This document shows, piece after piece, positions 39,842-48,219 of a DNA stretch of 64,000 nucleotides. Position 1 is the first letter of the stretch, and every line of letters starts with the position of its first letter. The stretch comes from Planctomycetaceae bacterium (GTDB lineage Bacteria; Planctomycetota; Planctomycetia; Planctomycetales; Planctomycetaceae). The translations under genes were made by a program, and so were the position numbers. The notes under the pieces were generated by a model that was given only the letters and a program-made list of their open reading frames with translations, made no database searches and had not been told where the DNA came from. The stretch is taken from assembly GCA_021732995.1 (NCBI GenBank), contig JAKFWA010000088.1:22375-86374 (forward strand). The letters run 5' to 3'.

Positions 39842-41632
39842 ATGCGACTCGACCACTTCCTGCCATTTATGAAGAAGAGCAAGTTCGGCGCAATCCGCCG
39901 AGCGTTGCAACGGCTGGGTCCAACCTGGCTTTCGTCGCCGGTCAGACGCGTGGTGCAAGCGGTTTGTTTGTGTACTTTTCTCGTACTCTTCTTCTACGTG
40001 TGCTGGCCTTATACGGCTCGGCCTGACACATCAACGTCGGATTGGCCATCGCATTACACGGATGAACTGACCCGTAAGGAAAAGATTGCGGCCGAGTTCT
40101 TTCTGATCATCGATCCGCTGGTCAGTTTCTCAACGGCGATCGCGTCACGATCTTGGGTCTGGTCACTGACCAGCGCCGCCATCATTCTGGCAGCGTGCTT
40201 GCTGATTCCCCGTGGCTTCTGCGGCTATTTGTGTCCGTTGGGAACGGTGATCGATCTGTTCGATTGGTCCGTCGGAAAGCGAATCACCCGCTTCCGTGTG
40301 CCCGACGACGGCTGGTGGGTCCATATTAAGTATTATGTGTTACTGGCAATTCTCATCGCGGCGGCGTGCGGAGTTCTGATCTCCGGAGTCTTCGCGGCTA
40401 TCCCGGTTATCACGCGCGGGTTGTTATTCACACTCGCACCGTTGCAGACGGGTCTCTTGCGTGAATGGCATCTGGTTCCGCCCGTGAGCATTGGGCACGT
40501 GGTCTCGCTGGCACTGTTTGCGACCGTCTTAGGCTTGGGATTTCTCAAGCCGCGCTTCTGGTGCCGGTATGTTTGTCCCAGCGGTGCGGTCTTCTCACTC
40601 GGGAATCTGTTTCGAGTCACCGAGCGGAAGGTCGAAAGCTCGTGCATTCATTGCAACAAATGCGTTGAGATCTGCCCGTTCGACGCGATCAAACTCGACT
40701 TCACCACACGCACCACCGATTGCACGATGTGTCAGTCGTGCGGTGGAGTCTGCCCCACTCAAGCCATCAAGTTCGTGGATCGTTGGGAGTTGGTGCAGCT
40801 CAAGGCACCCGATGATCCGCCCACGCACGAGACTGCGTTGGGCCGCCGCGGCTTTTTGTCAGCTGCCGTCGGAGTTGCCGCAGGCGTAACTGGCGGGCTG
40901 AGCGTTGCTGGTGTCACCAAAGTCTGGGGAGCGGACCTTGATAACCCAAACGCATGGCGACCAATTCGTCCACCCGGCAGCGTCCCCGAAGCCGAATTCC
41001 TGCAGATGTGCATCCGCTGCGGTGAGTGCTTCAAGGCCTGCCCCAACGATGTGCTGCATCCCCTGAGTTTTCAACAGGGACTGGAAGGCCTCTGGACGCC
41101 GCGCGTGAACGCCGACTGGGCGGGCTGTGAATCCAGCTGTAACGCGTGCACGCAGGTGTGTCCGACCGGGGCGATTCGCGCGATTCCACTGGAAGAGAAG
41201 CGAGTCTGCCGCATCGGGCTGGCTGAGATCAACTTGCAAACGTGTTTGCCTCACGCCGGAAAAGAGGCGTGCCAACTCTGCGTCGATGAGTGCCACAATG
41301 CGGGCTATCACGCAATTGAGTTTGCCCGCGTGCACACTGAGGTCGATGCGTCGGGGAACCCCGTTGAAGACTCAGGCTTCGTGGCCCCAGTTATCCTGGC
41401 CGACAAGTGCGTCGGTTGCGGCCTCTGCCAGACGCGATGCTACGGTATCAACGTCGCCGACAAGCATCTTCTAACCGACTCCGCAGTCACTATCTTTGCT
41501 GGCACAGGTAAGGAAGACCGCATCATGAGCGGTTCGTACGTCGCCCTTCGAGAAGAAGAGCGAGCGAGAAACGCCCCACAACAAGCCCCGGACGCAGCAA
41601 ACGAGAATTACCTGCCGGACTTTCTGAAATAG
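39842..41632 (+). CDS. Fused NapH/NosR-type membrane ferredoxin and NapG-like ferredoxin
   Basis: 596 residues. The first half is membrane-embedded: hydrophobic segments near 36-54, 106-122, 163-190 and 217-235, with CxxxCP motifs GFCGYLCP (126-133) and FWCRYVCP (239-246). Two 4Fe-4S sets follow (CIHCNKCVEICP at 268-279, CTMCQSCGGVCP at 294-305). At 335 there is an internal twin-arginine segment, RRGFLSAAVGVAAG, then a second ferredoxin part with CIRCGECFKACP, CESSCNACTQVCP and CVGCGLCQTRC. This reads as NapH joined to NapG. It likely passes electrons between quinol and envelope acceptors. The start at ATG 39842 could also be ATG 39869. Confidence 0.88.
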   Translation: MRLDHFLPFMKKSKFGAIRRALQRLGPTWLSSPVRRVVQAVCLCTFLVLFFYVCWPYTARPDTSTSDWPSHYTDELTRKEKIAAEFFLIIDPLVSFSTAIASRSWVWSLTSAAIILAACLLIPRGFCGYLCPLGTVIDLFDWSVGKRITRFRVPDDGWWVHIKYYVLLAILIAAACGVLISGVFAAIPVITRGLLFTLAPLQTGLLREWHLVPPVSIGHVVSLALFATVLGLGFLKPRFWCRYVCPSGAVFSLGNLFRVTERKVESSCIHCNKCVEICPFDAIKLDFTTRTTDCTMCQSCGGVCPTQAIKFVDRWELVQLKAPDDPPTHETALGRRGFLSAAVGVAAGVTGGLSVAGVTKVWGADLDNPNAWRPIRPPGSVPEAEFLQMCIRCGECFKACPNDVLHPLSFQQGLEGLWTPRVNADWAGCESSCNACTQVCPTGAIRAIPLEEKRVCRIGLAEINLQTCLPHAGKEACQLCVDECHNAGYHAIEFARVHTEVDASGNPVEDSGFVAPVILADKCVGCGLCQTRCYGINVADKHLLTDSAVTIFAGTGKEDRIMSGSYVALREEERARNAPQQAPDAANENYLPDFLK

Positions 41633-41708
41633 AATCAGCCACAGCAGCAATAAACCGTGACGAGAACTCGAGTTGTGGCCACGATCAACTCTCACTGATC
41701 ACAAAAGA

Positions 41709-41746
41709 AAAAGCCTCGCCAGAGGGCAAACTCTGACGAGGCTTTT
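41709..41746 (-). terminator. Intrinsic terminator downstream of tRNA-His
   Basis: On the minus strand aaaagcctcg and cagag arms pair with ctctg and cgaggctttt around a short loop with one mismatch, followed by TTTCTTTT. It lies just past the tRNA 3' end. It may also help end the plus-strand ferredoxin message. Confidence 0.8.
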
Positions 41747-41753
41747 CGGAAGG

Positions 41754-41828
41754 GGTGGCTAACCGGATTTGAACCGGCGACATCCAGAACCACAATCTGG
41801 CGCTCTAACCAACTGAGCTATAGCCACC
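41754..41828 (-). tRNA. tRNA-His (anticodon GTG)
   Basis: The minus strand folds as a cloverleaf: acceptor GTGGCTA/TAGCCAC with the extra G-1 opposite discriminator C73 that marks tRNA-His, D arm GCTCAGTTGGTTAGAGC, anticodon stem CCAGA/TCTGG with loop TTGTGGT (anticodon GTG), and T arm CCGGTTCAAATCCGG. CCA is not encoded. Confidence 0.96.
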
Positions 41829-41859
41829 ATCACACCGGCGAACCGGTCTGAGCGGGCGT

Positions 41860-41888
41860 AAGTTAGTCCTGCACTCCCCGCGTTTCAA
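41860..41888 (-). promoter_or_regulatory. tRNA-His promoter
   Basis: Minus strand: TTGAAA (41888-41883), a 17-base spacer and TAACTT (41865-41860), then ACGCCCGC. The 14-base block around the -10 is identical to the tRNA-Glu promoter. The tRNA begins about 31 bases past the -10, so a short leader must be trimmed by RNase P. Confidence 0.65.
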
Positions 41889-41971
41889 CTATGGACAGTG
41901 GGCATTGGCACGAGGTTCGATACTCGGGCCGCTGGTGACGGAATTGCCTTCTGCGCGGGTGGTTACGACGT

Positions 41972-43006
41972 TCAGGCTTCGACATCAGCCGGGACTTGGC
42001 GGGCAACCTCGGGAACTGACTCCAGCAGAGAGTTCACCAGTTTTTCGGTGGTCCAGCCTTCCATGCGAGCGGTGTAGTCCAGGATCAGGCGGTGGCCGAG
42101 CACGTTCGGAGCGACTCGGCGGACTTCATCGAAGCCCACGTTCGGCTTACCGGCGACGAGCGCAGCGGCACGAGCGGTTCCGGCAATGCCGATGGCGGCT
42201 CGCGGTGAGGCTCCGAAGCGAACGAATCGCCGCACTTCTTCCGACGAGTCCGGCAGGTCGGGATGAGTCGCGTTGACCAACCGCGCGATGTAATTGCTCA
42301 CGGCGTTTGGTAAGTGAATGCGATCCACGGCGTCGAAGAGCGAAATCAGTTCCGTGGTCTCCAACGCCACGTCCAGTTGCGGCGGAACGCCGTGCTGTCG
42401 CGTGTTGATGATGCGCTGCAGAACATCGGTCGCAACACCTTTCACCGTGATTTTGAACGTGAAGCGGTCGATCTGAGCTTCCGGCAACGGATAGGTGCCT
42501 TCCAGTTCGATCGGGTTCTGAGTCGCCAGCACAAAGAACGGATACGGCAACGGATGCGACGTACCAATCACCGTCACGCGGTGTTCCTGCATGGCTTCCA
42601 GCAGTGCGGCCTGAGTCTTCGGCGTGGCGCGGTTGATTTCGTCGGCGAGGACCAGATTCGCGAAGATCGGGCCTTCGTGAAACACCAGCCGTCGCGCTCC
42701 ATTCACCTCTTCGAGAATCGGAGCGCCGATGATGTCGCTGGGCAGCAGGTCCGGCGTGAACTGCACTCGCCGGAACTGCAGACCGAGCAGCGACGACAGC
42801 GACTTCACCAGCTCCGTCTTGCCCAGCCCCGGCAGACCTTCGAGCAGCAGGTGCCCGCGTGCCAGCAGGCATATGACGACGCGCTCGATGAGTTCGTCCT
42901 GCCCCAGAATGGCTGTCTTCAGCCCGGCGATGAGCTTGTCGATCGAGGCTTTGGCCTGCGGGATCTCTTCGGGCGTCAGCAGCTTCGCGGACATCGATTC
43001 CGTCAT
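41972..43006 (-). CDS. MoxR-family AAA+ ATPase
   Basis: A 344-residue MoxR protein. Walker A is GLPGLGKTE at 57-65, Walker B is LVLADEINRA near 118, sensor 1 is FFVLATQNPIE, and the C-terminal lid has ASPRAAIGIAGTARA. MoxR ATPases act as chaperones that help mature or insert metal cofactors in partner complexes, often with a VWA or DUF58 protein, but no such partner follows here because tRNA-His comes next. ATG 43006 (MTESMSAK) is the likely start; the frame is open to 43069, where it runs into a repeat. Confidence 0.9.
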   Translation of the reverse strand: MTESMSAKLLTPEEIPQAKASIDKLIAGLKTAILGQDELIERVVICLLARGHLLLEGLPGLGKTELVKSLSSLLGLQFRRVQFTPDLLPSDIIGAPILEEVNGARRLVFHEGPIFANLVLADEINRATPKTQAALLEAMQEHRVTVIGTSHPLPYPFFVLATQNPIELEGTYPLPEAQIDRFTFKITVKGVATDVLQRIINTRQHGVPPQLDVALETTELISLFDAVDRIHLPNAVSNYIARLVNATHPDLPDSSEEVRRFVRFGASPRAAIGIAGTARAAALVAGKPNVGFDEVRRVAPNVLGHRLILDYTARMEGWTTEKLVNSLLESVPEVARQVPADVEA

Positions 43007-43056
43007 ATTCAGCTCGATTCCTTGACGACGAGGTGCATTCTCACTGCGGCTTTTTT

Positions 43057-43104
43057 GTAGGTCGGACAATCCTGTCCGACAACCGGACGTACTCGTCCGG
43101 CTTA
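43057..43104 (-). repeat. Dispersed double-palindrome repeat, intact copy 2
   Basis: Read on the minus strand it is taagccggacgagtacgtcc followed by the gtcggacaggattgtccgac palindrome and ctac, differing from copy 1 (27846-27892) at only a few bases. It lies between the DJ-1-like gene stop and the MoxR start, so it is at an mRNA end and also in a leader. Confidence 0.75.
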
Positions 43105-43130
43105 CTTGGCGTTCCGGTTCGGACGGTCCA

Positions 43131-43664
43131 CTACTTCTTGAACAGCACGTCGATCATCGCGCGGCAGAAGTCGGGAAGATCATCGGGCTTGCGGCTGCTC
43201 ACGAAATAGCGATCAACCACAACTGCGGCGTCTTCCCAAACGGCTCCGGCGTTCTCGAGATCATCCTTGATGCCGGGCGACCCGGTCACTTTCACGCCGC
43301 GATAGACCTTCGCACTGATCGGCATCCACCCGCCGTGGCAGATGGCGGCGACCAGCTTGCCGTCACGAGCGAACTCAGAAATGAGCGACTGCACTTTCGG
43401 ATCGCGACGCAGCTTGTCGGGCATGAAGCCGCCGGGGCAAAGGACCCCATGAAAGTCCGCAGATTTCATGTCAGCGATGGCGGCGTCCGACACGCAGGGG
43501 TAACCGTTCTTGCCCATGTACTTCGTCTTGGCTTCCGGGCCTGCGAGCACAACTTCAGCACCAGCTTCGATCAGCCGGAGCTTCGGATACCACAACTCCA
43601 GATCCTCATAGACATCGCCCACGAAGACCAAAACCCGCTTTCCGGCCAATACCAGATGGTTCAT
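43131..43664 (-). CDS. DJ-1/PfpI-family protein
   Basis: A 177-residue protein of the class I glutamine-amidotransferase-like fold. The nucleophile elbow AAICHGG carries Cys109-His110, and a conserved Glu lies early in VYEDLELWYP (Glu20 or Glu23), the residues that make up the DJ-1/PfpI active site. The family includes cysteine peptidases, chaperones and glyoxalase or deglycase-type enzymes. ATG 43664 has AAGGA nine bases upstream; the frame is open to 43838 but upstream sequence has no resemblance. Its downstream neighbour is MoxR on the same strand after a repeat. Confidence 0.87.
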   Translation of the reverse strand: MNHLVLAGKRVLVFVGDVYEDLELWYPKLRLIEAGAEVVLAGPEAKTKYMGKNGYPCVSDAAIADMKSADFHGVLCPGGFMPDKLRRDPKVQSLISEFARDGKLVAAICHGGWMPISAKVYRGVKVTGSPGIKDDLENAGAVWEDAAVVVDRYFVSSRKPDDLPDFCRAMIDVLFKK

Positions 43665-43774
43665 GGAACACGTCCTTGATGATGCAAGTTCTGAAGATGC
43701 ACGCCCGACAAACTGGCTGATGCTTGTGGACATTAGCTCGCTGAGGCCGCTGATGCATGCCGCGCGGCTGCGGC

Positions 43775-44503
43775 TTAGGGCAGCTCGCGAATGCGGATGT
43801 TGCGGAACTCGATCGGCGAGCCCTCCGACTCCAGGCACAGGAAACCCGACTTCGGGTCGCAGCCAGTGCCGCCCGAGACTTCCTCACCGTTCACCCACAG
43901 GCGGACTTCACCGTTGATCGCTCGCACGTAGTAGTGATTCCACTCGTTAACGCCCTTACTGAGGTTCTTGCGGGGAAAGCTGCGGCTGCTGCCCTTAGGG
44001 GCCGTCGGTGGGAAGGGCGTCATCTTGGCGGTGCCCGTCGGGAACACGTCGCCATGAGTCGTAAACCAGTCGGATTTCTTGCCGTTTTTCTGCTCGTATT
44101 GCTCAGCGTAACCGTGGTCGAGCACCTGCACTTCAATGCCCACAGGCAACTGTCCGCGTTTCAGCGAGTTCAGATTCTCTTCCTGAGCCCAGAGAAAAAT
44201 TCCCGAGTTGCCGCCGGACTTCAGGTGCCTCCATTCGGCCACCAGTTCCAGATTCGTGTAGGTCTTCACCGAACGAATTACGCCGACCGGTTGTCCGGTG
44301 CATTTCGCGAATCCGTCTTGCCACGTCCAGGTTTCGGGGTCGCAGTTGACGTTCGTAAAGTCTTTTTCGCCCAGGGCGACCCAGCCGAGACCTGTTCCAT
44401 CAATGAACGCCTTCGGAGCGGCCACTGCGTCTTCAGCAGTTGCCAGTCCGGGAGAACTCACCAATGCCAGCCAACAGAGAACGACCAGATTTCGCAGCGT
44501 CAT
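43775..44503 (-). CDS. Secreted DUF1080 (3-keto-disaccharide hydrolase fold) protein
   Basis: A 242-residue exported protein with signal peptide MTLRNLVVLCWLALVSSPGLATAED and one DUF1080 concanavalin-like beta-sandwich. Typical elements appear in order: GLGWVALGEKDF, DGFAKCTGQPVGVIRS, NLELVAEWRHLKSGGNSGIFLWAQ, GIEVQVLDHGYAEQ, NEWNHYYVRAINGEVRLWVNGE, SGFLCLESEGSPIEFRNIRI. Planctomycetes carry many copies, and structural work links the family to 3-keto-glycoside cleavage, fitting the Gfo/Idh/MocA dehydrogenases in this window. ATG 44503 is chosen over the frame start at 44530. Confidence 0.88.
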   Translation of the reverse strand: MTLRNLVVLCWLALVSSPGLATAEDAVAAPKAFIDGTGLGWVALGEKDFTNVNCDPETWTWQDGFAKCTGQPVGVIRSVKTYTNLELVAEWRHLKSGGNSGIFLWAQEENLNSLKRGQLPVGIEVQVLDHGYAEQYEQKNGKKSDWFTTHGDVFPTGTAKMTPFPPTAPKGSSRSFPRKNLSKGVNEWNHYYVRAINGEVRLWVNGEEVSGGTGCDPKSGFLCLESEGSPIEFRNIRIRELP

Positions 44504-44732
44504 GGGCCTGACCTTTTCGTGGGGGAACATCTCTGCACATCACCCGCCGGCCGAGCCTGTCATCGCGGCTCACCAGCGGAACTGAATATGTAGCAGAACG
44601 CCCCGCGATCGTGACCTCACCAGCCCTCGGAAAACGCCTTAGTTCGCGCGAGAAACCGTTCTTCCGGCAAACTGCCAGCCTGCTATCATTCACCCCGTTC
44701 GAATCCCTGTTTCATGGAATGAGATACGACTC

Positions 44733-45977
44733 ATGCGTAACGAGAATGAAGTCCCGTTTGAGGACAAACAGTTCAAGATTCCAGTTGCTGACCGCCTCCG
44801 CCGCTTGCCGCCCTATTTGTTCGGCAAAATCAACAAGATGAAGTACCAGAAGCGCGTCGCCGGCATCGACGTGATCGACCTCGGCATGGGCAACCCGACC
44901 GACGCTCCTGATCCCCAAATTGCGGACAAGCTGGCCGAAGCCATCAAGGATCCGAAGAACCATCGCTATTCCGTTGCCAACGGCATCGGCAACCTTCGCA
45001 AGGAAGTCGCCGCACGCTACCTGCGCAAGTACGACGTGAAGCTCGATGCCGATAACGAAGTCATCGCTTGCCTGGGCTCCAAAGAAGGTTTCAGCCACCT
45101 GTGTCTGGCCATGATGGGCCCCGGCGACACGGCTATCGTTCCCGCTCCGTCGTTTCCGATTCACGTCTATTCGGTGGTTCTGGCGTCTGGCAACGTCATC
45201 GCCCTGGATACGCGCAAGCCCGACAAGTTCCTGGAGCGCGTCGCGTTTACGTGCGAGCACCTCTTCCCGAAACCGAAGCTGGTCATCGTCAACTTCCCGC
45301 ACAATCCATCGACCACCTGCATTGATCCCGAGTTCTACGTCGAGCTGGTGAAGCTCGCCAAGAAGCATGACTTCCTCGTGATCAGCGATTTTGCTTACTC
45401 AGACATCTGCTTCGAGGGGTATGTCGCTCCGAGCTTCCTCTCGACTCCGGGAGCCAAAGACGTCGGCGTTGAATTCACGACGATGAGCAAAGGCTACAGC
45501 ATGGCCGGCTGGCGCATTGGTTTCTGCGCTGGTAATCCTGAAATGGTCCGTGCCCTTGCTACCATTAAGGGGTATTACGACTACGGTATTTTCCAGGCAG
45601 TACAAATTGCAGCCATCGTTGCGATGCGACACTGCGATTCCGCGGTTGATGAAATTGCCGCCGAGTATCAAAAGCGTCGCGACGTGCTGTGCGATGGCCT
45701 GCATCGCCTGGGCTGGGAAGCCACTCCGCCACGCGCGGGCATGTTTGTCTGGGCCAAGATCCCCGAACCGTGGGCTCAAATGGGCTCGATCGACTTCGCG
45801 ATGAAACTGCTCGACGAAGCCGGCGTCGCCGTCAGCCCCGGCCGAGGCTTCGGCCCCGAAGGCGAAGGCTATTTGCGATTGGCCGTCGTCGAGAATTCCC
45901 AACGCCTGCGTCAAGCCGTCCGAGCCATCGGCCGCTGCCTGAAACCCGAACAGTTCACTGCCGAAGCCGGTAGCTAA
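44733..45977 (+). CDS. Class I/II PLP aminotransferase, AlaC/DapL-like
   Basis: A 414-residue fold-type I aminotransferase. Substrate-entry [10 protein letters not shown] near 21, the PLP phosphate anchor GSKEGF near 115, NFPHNPSTT near 187, [12 protein letters not shown] near 216 and the Schiff-base motif [15 protein letters not shown] with Lys253 and Arg261 are all present. The start and the MGNPTD block resemble E. coli AlaC and LL-diaminopimelate aminotransferase-like proteins, so alanine/aspartate or DAP synthesis are the leading options. ATG 44733. A long hairpin terminator follows 26 bases after the stop. Confidence 0.88.
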   Translation: MRNENEVPFEDKQFKIPVADRLRRLPPYLFGKINKMKYQKRVAGIDVIDLGMGNPTDAPDPQIADKLAEAIKDPKNHRYSVANGIGNLRKEVAARYLRKYDVKLDADNEVIACLGSKEGFSHLCLAMMGPGDTAIVPAPSFPIHVYSVVLASGNVIALDTRKPDKFLERVAFTCEHLFPKPKLVIVNFPHNPSTTCIDPEFYVELVKLAKKHDFLVISDFAYSDICFEGYVAPSFLSTPGAKDVGVEFTTMSKGYSMAGWRIGFCAGNPEMVRALATIKGYYDYGIFQAVQIAAIVAMRHCDSAVDEIAAEYQKRRDVLCDGLHRLGWEATPPRAGMFVWAKIPEPWAQMGSIDFAMKLLDEAGVAVSPGRGFGPEGEGYLRLAVVENSQRLRQAVRAIGRCLKPEQFTAEAGS

Positions 45978-46002
45978 CTCTCGCGCGATTGCTATGAAAA
46001 CG

Positions 46003-46048
46003 AAGCCCGAAGTTCGGAGCGAAGGTTCGCTCATCGAACTTCGGGCTT
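46003..46048 (+). terminator. Long hairpin after the aminotransferase gene
   Basis: aagcccgaagttcg (46003-46016) pairs perfectly with cgaacttcgggctt (46035-46048), and the inner gagcgaa/ttcgctc extends it to a 21-bp stem with a two-base bulge and a two-base loop. A T-containing stretch follows. It is unusually long for a plain terminator. Confidence 0.75.
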
Positions 46049-46145
46049 TGTTCGTTTGTGGTTACTTCTTAAGAAGATAGGCTCGTACACCGCGATGCGG
46101 GGCTGTTTGTCGTGAATCGAGTCTCGAAACAGGGTTGCGAAGACG

Positions 46146-46729
46146 ATGCACTCGTGGGCTGCACAAGTCGAACAACTGACCGGTTACCGAGGACTCAAAG
46201 TTACTCTCCAGCACGATGGGGCTCAGGTCGCTTATTCCAGCGTTCTCGAGGCGTGGCAGCATCAAGCGGACTGCCGTTCGATGTTCCTCAAGCTCTTGCA
46301 GAACGCACCTTATTCGGCGTTTCGGTGGGAGACGCCTCCGATTACCAAGGCCACGGCAAGCCGACCATTTGAGTTTGTCTTGTTGGATAGTCCCGGCTTG
46401 GCGACAAACCCAGACCCAGTCCGTTTGCGGAACACCTTAAGACGTCACAAGCCGATGTTGTTGAGTTCGAGAATCTCAGCCGAAACGCAGTGCTCGTCGT
46501 ACCACGTGAAAAGGGGCTCCGATCCGCTTACGGACATCGCGCCGCCTTTGTGCGGAATGCTCCCGAAGGACAACAACACGCTCTTTGGGAAATGGTGGCC
46601 AGTGCGATGATCCGCCGATTGGGGACAGCACCCGCCTGGGTCAGCACCGCCGGAGCGGGAGTATCATGGTTGCACGTGCGACTCGATAACCGTCCGAAGT
46701 ATTACGGCTATGCGCCCTATCGTGAATGA
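46146..46729 (+). pseudogene. DUF6940-family gene broken by one frameshift
   Basis: The protein begins in one frame (MHSWAAQVEQLTGYRG to LLDSPGLATNPDP, 46146 to about 46418) and continues in the -1 frame (SPFAEHLKTSQADVVEF to YYGYAPYRE, from about 46418 to 46729). Both parts fit the DUF6940 pattern: FRWETPP, FEFVLLDSPGL, PDPxxFAEH, AYGHRAAFVRNAPEGQQHALW, STAGAGVSWLHVRLDNRPKYYGY. Together they give a normal-length protein of about 194 residues, so one base is missing around 46416-46420. It is either a real inactivating mutation or an assembly error. Function of the family is unknown. Confidence 0.8.
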
Positions 46730-46929
46730 CCACGGACAACACGTGTCGAATGACCTGCTGCGGGCTTCCATCGGACTGCGACGGATATCACATACGTGAC
46801 TGTTGACACGTTCACTCTTAGTAGCGAAGGTAGCCTTCATCCATTGCGAACAGCGTTCATGCTCTGAGAGTCTATATTTCAAACGGCTCTCGCCTGCCCG
46901 ACCACCCGGTAACCATCGCGGAGAAACTA

Positions 46930-47355
46930 ATGACTCGAAAACGCGTGATTGCAGTGACGATCATCGTCCTTGTCATTGCTGCTGGCGCATATGGTTTTTC
47001 TGAGGCCAAACGCGCGCGTAACAAAGCCTACGATGTGGCGTCTCGCCATAATATAAAGCAGTTGGCCACTGGAATCATCAACTATGCGGCTCAGCATCAG
47101 GAATACCCTGACTCGCTCGAGCCAATTAAGGTCACCATGGAAGCAGGAGGAGTATCATTCAGTTCAACCATGAACAACCCGCTCACGAAGGACTCGCCTG
47201 GCTATGAGTATGTAAAGCCAGCCACTAAGTGGATGGAAGAGGATCCGGACCAGATCATTGTCATTTATCAACTGAGAAACGGCGTTCGAGCGCTCGACCT
47301 TGCGGTAGGCTACGCCTCTGGCAGCGCTCGCGATATGGGGCCATCAAAACAATAG
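46930..47355 (+). CDS. Membrane-anchored small protein, pseudopilin-like layout
   Basis: A 141-residue protein with a charged N-terminus and one helix (RKRVIAVTIIVLVIAAGAYGF), then a polar domain starting NIKQLATGIINYAAQHQEYPDSL, a helix-then-loop order that resembles type II secretion pseudopilins and DUF1559-like proteins of Planctomycetes. There is no prepilin peptidase motif and no family call is certain. GGAGA lies seven bases before ATG 46930. It sits in the accessory patch between the broken DUF6940 gene and its relic, and its neighbours do not suggest a role. Confidence 0.65.
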   Translation: MTRKRVIAVTIIVLVIAAGAYGFSEAKRARNKAYDVASRHNIKQLATGIINYAAQHQEYPDSLEPIKVTMEAGGVSFSSTMNNPLTKDSPGYEYVKPATKWMEEDPDQIIVIYQLRNGVRALDLAVGYASGSARDMGPSKQ

Positions 47356-47511
47356 TTTCAGCGGCGTCCTTAACTCTTTCTGGAACGAGCAGCATGGCAA
47401 CTGATGGAGTCCCGTTTGTGCTGCATGCCGACAACCTACGGTCGCGTCTTCCAGGTTAACGAGCGACTTCTCTCCGGCAACTTTCAGGCTTCTTTTGCTC
47501 ATGGGCTCGAT

Positions 47512-47575
47512 GTCTGCTTACGGGCGTTTCGCCGCCTTGTGCGGAATGCTCACGAAGAACAACAGGATCGCTCGT
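47512..47575 (+). pseudogene. Decayed fragment of a DUF6940 gene
   Basis: The stretch ctgcttacgggcgtttcgcc to about 47575 aligns closely with 46526-46592 of the DUF6940 gene, sharing the run ttgtgcggaatgctc and the block cgaag-acaaca, with one missing base and scattered changes. In the matching frame it reads LVRNAHEEQQ beside the functional copy's FVRNAPEGQQ. Only about 60 bases remain. It suggests an earlier duplication of the gene 1 kb downstream, followed by loss. Confidence 0.6.
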
Positions 47576-47596
47576 CAACTGAAGGGACAGTTTGGC

Positions 47597-48157
47597 ATGG
47601 TTGCGTCACTCAAGGCAAAAACACTCGACGCGTTGATTCTACTGACGATCGCGGCAATTCTGCTAACTATCGCCGCAATCGGGCTGAGATGGGCATGGCC
47701 TCCTCAACCTCAGAGAGCCGATCGCCCAAACAACGAATTGTCAGCCGAAATCAAGGCCGTACTTGATACCGGTGAGCGGTTCGTTTTGTTGACATTGGAC
47801 CCGACGAATCCAGCCGGACGAGATGCATCCAATCCTTTGCCGGATGATGCTTTTCATGATTATCGAGTGCTCGGTCGAACTGAGATCAGTGATCGGAAAG
47901 AGCGAGCCGAGTTACTTCAAGCTCTGTATCAAGGTGTTCAGGAATCTGATGGCTCAGTCGCCCTCTGCTTTTCGCCTCGGCACGGAATCAGTGCGACACT
48001 GGCCGGTGAAACAGTCGACCTTGTCATTTGCTTCGAGTGCCTATCAATGGAGGTGCATTCAAAAACCAAGGGAGGTGTTCTCACAACAGATTACCCGCGG
48101 AGTACGTTCAATCGGGTAGCAAGACGAGCAGGCTTGACTGTTGCTCCCGAGCACTGA
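47597..48157 (+). CDS. Membrane-anchored protein, unknown function
   Basis: A 186-residue protein from ATG 47597, with one transmembrane helix near 12-32 (LILLTIAAILLTIAAIGLRW) and a soluble C-terminal domain (GERFVLLTLDPTNPAGR, CFSPRHGISATLAGETVDLVICFEC). The frame is open to 47495, but that part is the DUF6940 relic. The domain order, with LLTLDP, HDYRVLGRTEI and the C-terminal FNRVARRAGL, resembles small uncharacterised planctomycete proteins; no enzyme motif is visible. It converges with the acyltransferase gene at 48220. Confidence 0.6.
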   Translation: MVASLKAKTLDALILLTIAAILLTIAAIGLRWAWPPQPQRADRPNNELSAEIKAVLDTGERFVLLTLDPTNPAGRDASNPLPDDAFHDYRVLGRTEISDRKERAELLQALYQGVQESDGSVALCFSPRHGISATLAGETVDLVICFECLSMEVHSKTKGGVLTTDYPRSTFNRVARRAGLTVAPEH

Positions 48158-48219
48158 TCCACACGCGATGGCCTATCGATGGGTGATCCTCATAGGTTCT
48201 TTCGGCGGCACGCCACAGA

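Noticed and set aside
46404..46416. Programmed -1 frameshift in the DUF6940 gene
   Set aside because: The A-AAC-CCA heptamer fits the general pattern, but no stimulatory stem is evident and C-rich slippery codons shift poorly, so a point deletion is the simpler reading.
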